From Nitrospirota bacterium (GTDB lineage Bacteria > Nitrospinota > Nitrospinia > Nitrospinales > VA-1), in NCBI GenBank assembly GCA_003235465.1, contig QJWD01000072.1, positions 1 through 10,732 on the forward strand: 10,732 nt of DNA. The letters run 5' to 3'. Under the pieces are notes generated by a model. It was not told the DNA's origin. It saw nothing but the letters and a program-made list of their open reading frames with translations, and ran no database searches. Of the stretch, positions 4,940 through 10,732 are shown in pieces; position 1 is the stretch's first letter, and each line of letters opens with the position of its first letter. The translations under genes and the position numbers were made by a program.

Positions 4940-6262
4940 GTGAAACCGCAATCCCTCATCAAATTCATCAGCGAGGAGGAGTTCCTTTCGCTCGCGGACG
5001 AGCCCTGCAACAGCTTCTTTCATATTTACGATGGGTTCATCGCCTGCCTCAACGAAGGCCGGGATATCAACCGCAAATTCTATTCCGATCTGATGATCCA
5101 GGCGGAGCATCTCGAAAGTTTTCTCGACGGCCACGGGGCGAGGGAGAACAAGCGCTGGGCGTTTTTCAGCGAATACGTCGCCTCCATCCGCAACCTCGGC
5201 ATCAGCGCGTTTTACTTCAAGCACGTGCTCGACCGTTACCCGTATTACAACCTGCGCGATGACGACGAGGCGCGGCAGTCCTTTTTCGCCGAAGCGGAAA
5301 AGACCCTCGTGTTTCTCAACCAGGCGATTTCAAACCTCTACCAGGAAACCCGCGCCAATGGCCAGGCCATCGGCTTAAACCCGCCCGAGGGCGCATCCTG
5401 CCCGCGCCATACCTCCGAGCTGGAATCCAACAAGCGGCTGCCGCGCAATATCAGCGAGGATGAGGTGCGCGATGAGGAGGAGAGCATCATCGACCTGTGC
5501 GACAAGGTCAAAAAGGTGGCGGCGATGATGCGGGATATCCCCCTGCCCGAATCCGGCGACAAGCGGGAGCTCATCCGGTGGGTGCCCTCCCGGCTCAATG
5601 AGAAAAAGACCCGCATGTTTCAGAACCTCGTGCACAGCGTGCAGTCGGAATTCGACACCTACGTAAAAAACACCCGGCTGGAGCACGAGCACGGCCAGCT
5701 CAAGGTGCTGCGCGGCAACATCTCCGCCTGCCTGCATCTCCTCGAAGGCATCCTCTGGATGTGCCACTTCTACGAGCGGCACGAGGACGAAATCCGCCAC
5801 AGCGAGTGCAAGCGCAAGATCGCCCTCATGGTCGACAAGTACGAGATACTCGACCGCGTCTTTCACTTCGGCCTGCGCTACAGCATCTATTTCATCAGCA
5901 AGGCGTACGAGGTGGCGGAGGAGGTGCTGCAAATTTTCGTCAAGACCGTGCGCGCCGAGATCCCCGTGCCCAAGCCCCTCGGCTTCCACGCGCGGCCTTC
6001 GACTTACGTTTCCCTGATCGCCCGCCATTATGATGAGGATCTGTTCATGATCCTCGACGGCGAAAAAATCAACGCCAAGTCGGTGATGAGCCTGTTGCAG
6101 GCCGGCGGCATGATCGCCGACAAAGGTTACGAGCAGGTGGTGTTCGAGGGCAGCAGCCAGATGATCGAGGACATCAAGACCCTGGCGCGCCACAATTACT
6201 GCGAAAACGGCGAAATCCCGAGAAGCCTCGGCTACCTGCGCGAAGCCAAAAGCGGCGGCTGA
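4940..6262 (+). CDS. Large helical protein with C-terminal HPr (PTS phosphocarrier) domain
   Basis: A 440-residue protein. Residues about 336-425 are a full HPr-like domain: EIPVPKPLGFHARPSTYVS contains H350, equal to the phosphoryl-accepting His15 of HPr, and INAKSVMSLLQAGGM contains S381. The 31-residue distance is exactly that of His15 to Ser46, the regulatory serine phosphorylated by HPr kinase. Free HPr is about 85-90 residues, so some 335 residues are extra. That N-terminal part is charged and predicted mostly helical, with a short low-order stretch (~142-185, Pro/Glu/Ser-rich), no signal peptide and no membrane segment; I do not recognise it. No EI, EII or HprK gene is in the window, so a regulatory rather than transport role is inferred. 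Start: GTG 4940 with GGAG five bases before it; the overlapping ATG at 4938 is followed at once by TGA. It lies 39 bases after the HNH gene and 18 before the Nudix gene. Confidence 0.85.
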   Translation: MKPQSLIKFISEEEFLSLADEPCNSFFHIYDGFIACLNEGRDINRKFYSDLMIQAEHLESFLDGHGARENKRWAFFSEYVASIRNLGISAFYFKHVLDRYPYYNLRDDDEARQSFFAEAEKTLVFLNQAISNLYQETRANGQAIGLNPPEGASCPRHTSELESNKRLPRNISEDEVRDEEESIIDLCDKVKKVAAMMRDIPLPESGDKRELIRWVPSRLNEKKTRMFQNLVHSVQSEFDTYVKNTRLEHEHGQLKVLRGNISACLHLLEGILWMCHFYERHEDEIRHSECKRKIALMVDKYEILDRVFHFGLRYSIYFISKAYEVAEEVLQIFVKTVRAEIPVPKPLGFHARPSTYVSLIARHYDEDLFMILDGEKINAKSVMSLLQAGGMIADKGYEQVVFEGSSQMIEDIKTLARHNYCENGEIPRSLGYLREAKSGG

Positions 6263-6280
6263 GGCGGGCCCGAACCATTC

Positions 6281-6781
6281 ATGACGGATAACGAGATTTA
6301 CGACGTCGTCGACGGGGACAACCGCGTCACCGGCCAGGCCACGCGGCGCGAAATTCACGATAAGGGCCTTCTTCACCGCTCCGTGCACACCCTGGTGTTC
6401 GACGAGGAGGGGCGGCTTTTCCTGCAAAAGCGATCCGCTCAAAAGGACGAAAACCCCGGCCTGTGGGACACCTCGTCCGCCGGCCATCTCGACAGCGGCG
6501 AGGGGTACCCGGAAGCCGCGCGCCGCGAGCTCAAAGAGGAACTCGACATCGACGAGCGGCCGAAGCCGGTCGTGAAGCTCGCCGCCTGCTGGGAAACCGC
6601 CTGGGAGCACGTCGAGGTGTTCGCCTGCACCACCGTCCAGCCGATTCGCATCGACCCTGGCGAAATCGCCGAAGGCCGCTATTTCACCCTCGACGAAATC
6701 GCCCGCGCCATCGCCGAGACACCGGACCGCTTCACTCCCACCTTTCGCCTTATTTTCCCCTTCGTGCTTGCTAGCCGGTGA
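6281..6781 (+). CDS. Nudix hydrolase, IDI/YfcD-like
   Basis: A 166-residue single-domain Nudix protein, which would hydrolyse a nucleoside-diphosphate-linked or other pyrophosphate substrate in the cytoplasm with Mg2+. The Nudix box runs from G68 to I90: GHLDSGEGYPEAARRELKEE matches Gx5Ex7REUxEE with G68, E74, R82, E83, E86 and E87 all present. The glycine that normally follows is aspartate (D89). The opening, EIYDVVDGDNRVTGQATRREIHDKGLLHRSVHTLVF, is typical of the isopentenyl-diphosphate-isomerase-like group including E. coli YfcD, whose substrates are not settled. The usual isomerase catalytic Cys is not evident, so hydrolase is the safer call. It begins 18 bases after the HPr-fusion gene with no strong ribosome site close by, suggesting it depends on upstream translation or is weakly expressed. 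Confidence 0.88.
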   Translation: MTDNEIYDVVDGDNRVTGQATRREIHDKGLLHRSVHTLVFDEEGRLFLQKRSAQKDENPGLWDTSSAGHLDSGEGYPEAARRELKEELDIDERPKPVVKLAACWETAWEHVEVFACTTVQPIRIDPGEIAEGRYFTLDEIARAIAETPDRFTPTFRLIFPFVLASR

Positions 6782-6881
6782 TTTTTTGGCGCGTGCGCCG
6801 AATCGACTCTTTTCCCCTCAAGAATAATCGCCATCCTCCGCTAGGAAAAGAACAGACCCACGATCGATCAAGGAGGACCCC

Positions 6882-7298
6882 ATGAGGATTTCCGGCAACG
6901 AAGGAATCAAGGGAGCGGAACCCGCTCGCTCGGTGGACAGGGTGTCCGCCGACCCGGGGGTTTTGAGCGTGTTCGAATCCGGCCAGAATTCCGGCGCGCC
7001 CCGGCAGCCGGTTTCCCGCCGCGGTTTCGTGCTGCGCCAGGGCGACAAGCGGCGAAACCCCGGGCGGGGCGCGCTGCCGGTGAACCGCCGGTCGGCCCGT
7101 CCGCGCCTGAACGTCCAGACGCACGATGTGGTGATCATGGCCATCGAGAAAGTTCCCGGCATGGCGATGGAATGGAGCGAGGGGCAGGCGGTGGTGGTCC
7201 AATCCGTTCCGGGCGGCCGGAACGCCCAGGCGAAAGCCATCAAGACAGCGCCCGAGGACAACGCCGATTACGTCCTGCACCTGAGCCCGCCGCGCTGA
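6882..7298 (+). CDS. Orphan basic, probably disordered protein, 138 residues
   Basis: The ATG at 6882 follows a perfect AGGAGG (6871-6876) five bases upstream, strong evidence that the frame is translated. The protein is rich in Arg, Pro, Gly and Ser, with clusters such as SRRGFVLRQGDKRRNPGRG (45-63) and NRRSARPRLN (68-77). There is no signal peptide, membrane segment or cysteine. The C-terminal third (about 78-138) looks more ordered, with short alternating hydrophobic stretches (VVIMAIEKV, AVVVQSV, YVLHLS) that could form a small beta domain. I recognise no family. It stands alone between the Nudix gene (100-base gap) and the lytic transglycosylase (44-base gap). Nucleic-acid binding is conceivable from the basic composition but unproven. 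Confidence 0.68.
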   Translation: MRISGNEGIKGAEPARSVDRVSADPGVLSVFESGQNSGAPRQPVSRRGFVLRQGDKRRNPGRGALPVNRRSARPRLNVQTHDVVIMAIEKVPGMAMEWSEGQAVVVQSVPGGRNAQAKAIKTAPEDNADYVLHLSPPR

Positions 7299-7331
7299 GT
7301 TTCACCTCGCCCCGCCGCCCTCAGGTTGATG

Positions 7332-7337
7332 TATAAT
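7332..7337 (+). promoter_or_regulatory. Perfect -10 box just before the transglycosylase start
   Basis: TATAAT lies five bases before the ATG at 7343, in GC-rich surroundings. No matching -35 box is seen 16-18 bases upstream and it is not an extended -10. If active, transcription would start at or within a base or two of the ATG, giving a leaderless mRNA, which would fit the absence of a ribosome site there. The second and third bases of the box's end also form an in-frame TGA (7337-7339). Confidence 0.35.
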
Positions 7338-7342
7338 GAGTT

Positions 7343-9832
7343 ATGTGCCGATTGCCGCCATATGGCCCGTCTTTTGCGCGGACGCTGCCGCTTCAAGCCG
7401 CGTTGCTCCTTCTTCTCGCGATTCTTGCCTTTCCCCGGGCCGCCGTTTCGGCCGAGCAGGGCCTCGATATCTTCAATTCCCTGGAGGCGTTTCCCGTCGA
7501 GCCGCTGTCGGGAAAGGCGGGCCTCGTCAACTTGGAGGCCCTGAGCGACGAGGAGCGCCCAGAAGCTCTCGCGCAATACCTGAATGCCCTCAAGGCCAGC
7601 CGCAAGCAGGAGGAGAAAAACCTTCTCGCTCTCGCCGTCGCCGTGCTCCAGCGGCAAATGGGCCAGCCCGAACGGGCGATCCAGACCCTGGACCGGGACG
7701 TCGTCGGCAATTTTATTTTGCAGGACCACCTGCTCGACGAGAAGGCGCGTTCCCTCATGGCTCTCGCGCAAAGCGATTACGCGGAAAATAAATTCCGCTC
7801 CGCCGCTTCTCGGGCGCACCAGGCCATCGACCTGCGTTTCGAGGTTTTCCGGCAATATCCTGACAGCCCCTTCGGGCCGCTGATCGCCGGGGAGCTGGCC
7901 TGGGCGGAACGTTTTCTGGGGGACGTTTATTTTCTCGAAGGCAATTACAAGGCGGCGTGGCAAACCTACCGGCGCGCCCTGATGCGTGAGTTCGACGAAA
8001 ACGAGGAGCACCGCATGGAGGTGAACCTGGCGCTGGCCGACACCTACGCCGCCGCCGGCGAATACCGGGACGCCGCCGACATCTACGCCTTTCTTGAGAA
8101 GCGATACGATTCGCCCCAGGTGCGGGAGCGCGCCGCGGAATTTTTCCAGAAATACACCGATACGCTTGCAGAGCTCAAGCAGGCTGTGGAGGCGCCGGAG
8201 CCAACGGAGGCGAAAGAGGAGGCCGGGGAGGGCGAGGTGAGGTTCGCCAAGCCCAGGGTGAGAAAGCCGCACGCGGTGAAGAACGGGCCGCTGTCGCCCA
8301 GCGACGAGGGCCTCAGGGAGTTCTACCAGGCCCTCGCTGAAAACGACCTGCCCCGCGTGCTCGACCTTGGCTACCAGGTGCTAATGAGGATCCCCGGCAA
8401 CGAGGAAACCCGGCACATGATGGAGCCGCTCAACCGGCAGATCATCATCTACCTGAGGACCCGGCCGTGGGACAGGCGGGTGGAGCGGATCGTCGAACTC
8501 TATACGGTGGGCGATCTCAACAGCATGGGGCACAGGCTGTGGGGCAGCGGCCTCTCCACCCACGCCGGCAACCTGTTCGAGACCATCCTCAAAAGGCATC
8601 CGCTGGAAGTGGAGGAATGCCACAAGGCGCTTTTTTTCCTCGGCCGCATCTGGGAGGACAAGGGCAATGGCCCGCGCGCGCTCCTTTACTACAAGCGCCT
8701 AATCCAGGAATACGATTTCGGCCCCTACACCACCGACGCCCGTTTCAAAGTGCCCTGGATCGAACGCCTCGAGGGCCGTTATGCCGAAGCGAAACAGCAC
8801 TTCGAGGAACTTATTGAATTTCAGGAGTCCTCCACCTTCGACAAGCTCCGGCTCGCCTACCCCAACGCCGACCCCTATAAAACGGCGGCGCGCTTCTGGC
8901 TGGGGGAAACCGAGGCCGCCCTCGGCGACGGCGAAGCCCGCGCGAACCACCAGCGGGTTCTGGTGGAGGAGTCCCCCCTCGACTTTTACGGCATCTACAG
9001 CCATGAGGCCCTCGGGCTGGATCTGAAGGCCTTTCTCACCCGCGAAGAGGGGCAGACGGTCGCCGAGCGCAAGTTCGGCCTGGGCGAGGTGGAGAGAAAG
9101 CGCCTGAGGCGCGCGGAAAGCCTGATCGCCGCCGGGCTGCCGGGGCGCGCCCGCTTCGAACTGGAGGAGGTGGACGGCCAGCGCGGCAACCCGGCATTCA
9201 TGTTCTACGTTTCGCGCCTGCTCGAGCGCGCCGGCGCGTTCCAGCGCGCCATGAGTCTTTCCTGGTCCATCGCCCGCGAGAAAAACCTCGACCGCCTGTC
9301 GAAGGACCTCGCCGAAGGCCTGTTTCCGCCCGCCTACCTGGACAAGGTGAAGAGCGCGGCCACCAAGCACAACCTGGACCCGCTGTTTGTGATTTCGCTG
9401 ATCCGCCAGGAAAGCGCGTTCGAGCCGTCGGCTGTTTCCAGCGCCAATGCCGTGGGGCTGATGCAGCTGATGCCGGGCACCGCGGCGCACCTGGCGCGCT
9501 CGCGCCTCGCCTCGGCGCCTACCGAGGAGGATTTGCAGAACCCCGCCACCAACATCGAACTGGGCACCGACTACTTGAACAGCCTGCTCGGCACCTTCGG
9601 CGGCAACCTGGTGCACGCGCTGGCGGCCTACAACGCCGGCCCGCGCAAGGTGCGATCCTGGCTCAATATCAGGAAGGCGCTTGGCCCCCTCGAATTCATC
9701 GAAAGCATCCCGTATAATGAAACCCGCAACTACGTGAAGCAGATTCTCAGGAACTACGCCATTTACCAGGCGCTCTACAAAGCCGGGGCGGCGCGGCCGA
9801 TAAAAGACCTGTTGACTAAACCGGGGGGTTGA
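7343..9832 (+). CDS. slt: Soluble lytic murein transglycosylase (Slt70-like) with long TPR-type region
   Basis: An 829-residue exported enzyme that cleaves the MurNAc-GlcNAc bond of peptidoglycan with formation of 1,6-anhydroMurNAc in the periplasm. Signal peptide: basic N-region, hydrophobic core about 17-31, likely cleavage after A37 (VSA-EQG). Residues ~80-275 and ~330-660 are helical TPR-like solenoid (for example AWQTYRRALMREFD, AADIYAFLEKRYD), separated by a charged linker with EAPEPTEAKEEAGEGE. The C-terminal SLT domain (~665-815) has catalytic E690 in IRQESAFEPSA, the AVGLMQLMPGTA motif (703-714) and AAYNAGPRKV (761-770). E. coli Slt70 is about 645 residues, so the helical part is longer here. 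The start is ATG 7343 because an in-frame TGA lies at 7337; it has no ribosome site. Its 3' end carries the -35 box of the cvpA promoter. Confidence 0.9.
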   Translation: MCRLPPYGPSFARTLPLQAALLLLLAILAFPRAAVSAEQGLDIFNSLEAFPVEPLSGKAGLVNLEALSDEERPEALAQYLNALKASRKQEEKNLLALAVAVLQRQMGQPERAIQTLDRDVVGNFILQDHLLDEKARSLMALAQSDYAENKFRSAASRAHQAIDLRFEVFRQYPDSPFGPLIAGELAWAERFLGDVYFLEGNYKAAWQTYRRALMREFDENEEHRMEVNLALADTYAAAGEYRDAADIYAFLEKRYDSPQVRERAAEFFQKYTDTLAELKQAVEAPEPTEAKEEAGEGEVRFAKPRVRKPHAVKNGPLSPSDEGLREFYQALAENDLPRVLDLGYQVLMRIPGNEETRHMMEPLNRQIIIYLRTRPWDRRVERIVELYTVGDLNSMGHRLWGSGLSTHAGNLFETILKRHPLEVEECHKALFFLGRIWEDKGNGPRALLYYKRLIQEYDFGPYTTDARFKVPWIERLEGRYAEAKQHFEELIEFQESSTFDKLRLAYPNADPYKTAARFWLGETEAALGDGEARANHQRVLVEESPLDFYGIYSHEALGLDLKAFLTREEGQTVAERKFGLGEVERKRLRRAESLIAAGLPGRARFELEEVDGQRGNPAFMFYVSRLLERAGAFQRAMSLSWSIAREKNLDRLSKDLAEGLFPPAYLDKVKSAATKHNLDPLFVISLIRQESAFEPSAVSSANAVGLMQLMPGTAAHLARSRLASAPTEEDLQNPATNIELGTDYLNSLLGTFGGNLVHALAAYNAGPRKVRSWLNIRKALGPLEFIESIPYNETRNYVKQILRNYAIYQALYKAGAARPIKDLLTKPGG

Positions 9833-9840
9833 CTAATAAT
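9812..9840 (+). promoter_or_regulatory. Strong sigma-70 promoter for cvpA, overlapping the end of slt
   Basis: TTGACT (9812-9817) and AATAAT (9835-9840) are separated by exactly 17 bases, each 5 of 6 to consensus. Transcription would begin near 9847. The nine-base word GTTGACTAA occurs twice, at 9811-9819 and 9828-9836; the second copy could act as another -35 box for a weaker T/A-rich -10 at 9852-9859, or the pair could bind a regulator. The -35 box lies within the last codons of slt, so cvpA can be expressed independently. Confidence 0.58.
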
Positions 9841-9870
9841 CATCTTGTTGATTTTTAAAGGAAATCTTCG

Positions 9871-9939
9871 ATGAGACCCGTTGCCGACAAAGCCCCACCC
9901 GCTGCCCACCGGCGAAACCAGGAGGAAAAACCGCTATGA
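9871..9939 (+). CDS. Candidate 22-residue leader peptide upstream of cvpA
   Basis: ATG at 9871 is preceded by AAAGGA eight bases upstream and opens 22 codons reading MRPVADKAPPAAHRRNQEEK plus PL. Its TGA (9937-9939) overlaps the cvpA ATG (9936) as ATGA, the classic geometry for translational coupling. The peptide is Pro/Ala/basic-rich with no hydrophobic segment, and the cvpA ribosome site AGGAGGA lies within its codons. It could be a regulatory leader ORF or chance; nothing shows the peptide itself matters. Confidence 0.33.
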   Translation: MRPVADKAPPAAHRRNQEEKPL

Positions 9940-10634
9940 CGCCGTTCGACATCGCGGTCATCGTGATCCTGGCGCTTTGCCTCGTCTACTCCGTGTTTCG
10001 CGGGCTGGTGAAGGAGATTTTTTCCCTGCTCGCGGTGGTCGGCGGTTTCTTCATCGCCCTCAATTACCAGGACAAGCTGGGCGAGTCCCTGGCCGGCGTC
10101 ATCAGGGATGCGACGCTGGCCTCGGCTCTCGGGTTCGGCATTCTGTTCGTCGCCTCGCTGGTCGGCATCACGCTGGTGGGAAAGTTGATCCGCACCCTGC
10201 TGCACTCCGCGCCGGGGTTTTCCACCGCCGATCGCCTGTTGGGCGGCGCAGTGGGCCTCTTGAAGGGATTGATCCTGATCCTCATCCTGTTTTATCCGTT
10301 CCGGTTCTTTCCCGACCTGGGCAAGGAGCTGACCCGCGATTCCCTGTTTGAACCGTACATCCGCGAGGCGTCGGCCTACGTCGGGCAAACCCTGGAAGGG
10401 GCGCCGGCGGTTAAGGAAATGCCCTCGGTGAGCTTCGATTCGGTGAAACAGGGCCTGGAGAAAATGCGCGATATCGGCAAGAACAATAAAGACCTCAAGT
10501 GGAAGACGAGGCGCGAGATCGAAGCGCAGGATCTGAGCGGCGGCGAGGAAAAGACCGCCCCGCAGGACAACTACACCAAGGAAGACAAGAAAAAACTGCA
10601 GGACATTCTTCTCTCCGTCGATAAGGACCAGTAG
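9936..10634 (+). CDS. cvpA: CvpA family inner-membrane protein
   Basis: A 232-residue protein with the CvpA arrangement of four N-terminal membrane segments (about 4-22, 25-44, 62-85, 102-120) and the signature FRGLVKEIFSLLA (21-33) and DRLLGGAVGLLKGLI (99-113). E. coli CvpA is about 160 residues and is needed for colicin V export and for envelope stress tolerance; its molecular role is unsettled. Here the usual core is followed by an extra cytoplasmic or periplasmic tail (~135-232) that is strongly charged and Lys/Glu-rich (KNNKDLKWKTRREIEAQD) and probably helical. The ATG has an excellent AGGAGGA ribosome site (9920-9926). It has its own promoter at 9812-9840 and is followed by a class IV aminotransferase; the familiar cvpA-purF pairing is not present. 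Confidence 0.9.
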   Translation: MTPFDIAVIVILALCLVYSVFRGLVKEIFSLLAVVGGFFIALNYQDKLGESLAGVIRDATLASALGFGILFVASLVGITLVGKLIRTLLHSAPGFSTADRLLGGAVGLLKGLILILILFYPFRFFPDLGKELTRDSLFEPYIREASAYVGQTLEGAPAVKEMPSVSFDSVKQGLEKMRDIGKNNKDLKWKTRREIEAQDLSGGEEKTAPQDNYTKEDKKKLQDILLSVDKDQ

Positions 10635-10647
10635 CCGGCGCACCGGC
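10634..10647 (+). repeat. Short GC hairpin after the cvpA stop
   Basis: GCCGG (10634-10638), loop CGCA and CCGGC (10643-10647) form a perfect 5-bp stem that begins on the last base of the cvpA TAG. No T-tract follows, so it is not an intrinsic terminator. It lies just before the apparent start of the next gene and could affect ribosome access or mRNA stability, or be chance in GC-rich DNA. Confidence 0.3.
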
Positions 10648-10660
10648 CGGCACCCACGCC

Positions 10661-10732
10661 ATAAGCACAAAAATCAATTTGAACGGCGCCATCGAGGACA
10701 CGGCGTCCATCTCGGTGTTCGACCACGGTTTC
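10661..10732 (+). CDS. Class IV PLP aminotransferase (IlvE / D-amino acid transaminase / PabC family), N-terminus only
   Basis: Only the first 24 codons are in the window. The frame reads STKINLNGAIEDTASISVFD followed by HGF, matching the conserved N-terminal strand and VFDHGF motif of fold-type IV PLP enzymes such as branched-chain aminotransferase, D-alanine aminotransferase and aminodeoxychorismate lyase; these cannot be told apart from this piece. Homologues normally start with Met just before the KI.LNG strand. Here that codon is ATA (10661). The only other non-canonical choice is TTG at 10679, which would delete the strand, and the frame is open back to a stop at 10622 with no ATG or GTG. 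No ribosome site is seen before either. It starts 26 bases after cvpA, probably in the same transcript. Confidence 0.7.
   Translation, partial: MSTKINLNGAIEDTASISVFDHGF

Noticed and set aside
4046..5224. Minus-strand open frame of 392 codons
   Set aside because: It runs antisense across the end of the FAD dehydrogenase, the HNH promoter and gene and the start of the HPr fusion, with composition of a shadow frame and no motif.
4358..6262. HNH nuclease plus adjacent large protein as a possible anti-phage defence pair
   Set aside because: The partner is an HPr-domain protein, the HNH type is a common stand-alone form, and no helicase, ATPase, methylase or mobile-element features surround them.
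5375..6610. Long open frame (411 codons) on the minus strand opposite the HPr-fusion and Nudix genes
   Set aside because: No ribosome site or recognisable domain; it mirrors the codon bias of the genuine plus-strand genes, a usual effect in GC-rich DNA.
6782..6800. GC hairpin GGCG-CGTG-CGCC next to a T6 run after the Nudix gene
   Set aside because: The T-run precedes the hairpin on the plus strand, so it is the wrong order for an intrinsic terminator on either strand; the stem is only 4 bp.
7295..7324. CTGAG...CTCAG inverted repeat after the orphan gene
   Set aside because: Five-base stem with a 20-base loop and no T-tract; easily chance.

Overview
This is a GC-rich, gene-dense chromosomal segment from a Gram-negative bacterium. 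The Gram-negative reading rests on a secreted lytic transglycosylase of the Slt70 type, CvpA and Sec-type signal peptides. The mix of genes looks like Deltaproteobacteria, Nitrospinota or a related lineage, but nothing here fixes the taxon. I see no phage, transposon, CRISPR array, tRNA or rRNA. No gap between genes exceeds about 210 bases.

Layout, left to right. A secreted protein of unknown function runs off the left edge on the minus strand (1-192). It diverges from a stand-alone siroheme-synthase N-terminal-type dehydrogenase (402-1076, plus strand). That gene meets, tail to tail with a 36-base overlap, an uncharacterised polytopic membrane protein on the minus strand (1041-1904). A divergent spacer with a 9-bp inverted repeat and an extended -10 promoter follows. 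Next is a tight plus-strand cluster: a 54-residue single-pass membrane protein with a GTG start (2036-2200), a VOC-fold protein with an HPPD-like His-His-Glu metal triad (2208-2804), and an FAD-linked D-2-hydroxyacid dehydrogenase (2811-4229).

A near-consensus sigma-70 promoter followed by a terminator-like hairpin then leads into an HNH endonuclease-family gene (4358-4900). Behind it come a 440-residue protein whose last ~90 residues are a complete HPr domain on a long helical N-terminal region (4940-6262), and an IDI/YfcD-like Nudix hydrolase (6281-6781). A 138-residue basic, apparently disordered orphan (6882-7298) precedes an 829-residue TPR-plus-SLT lytic transglycosylase (7343-9832). 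CvpA (9936-10634) has its own strong promoter and a 22-codon leader ORF. The right edge cuts a class IV PLP aminotransferase (10661-10732), which seems to lack an ordinary start codon.

How the genes may work together is mostly inference. The 2036-4229 cluster looks like one transcription unit, in which the VOC protein could make or modify a 2-hydroxy/2-oxo acid handled by the FAD enzyme. The HPr fusion is the most unusual protein: its His and Ser sit exactly 31 residues apart, like His15 and Ser46 of classical HPr, so it may sense or accept PTS phosphate in a non-transport, regulatory role. The slt and cvpA genes fit cell-envelope functions. The remaining genes are ordinary housekeeping or single-gene functions with no obvious shared pathway.
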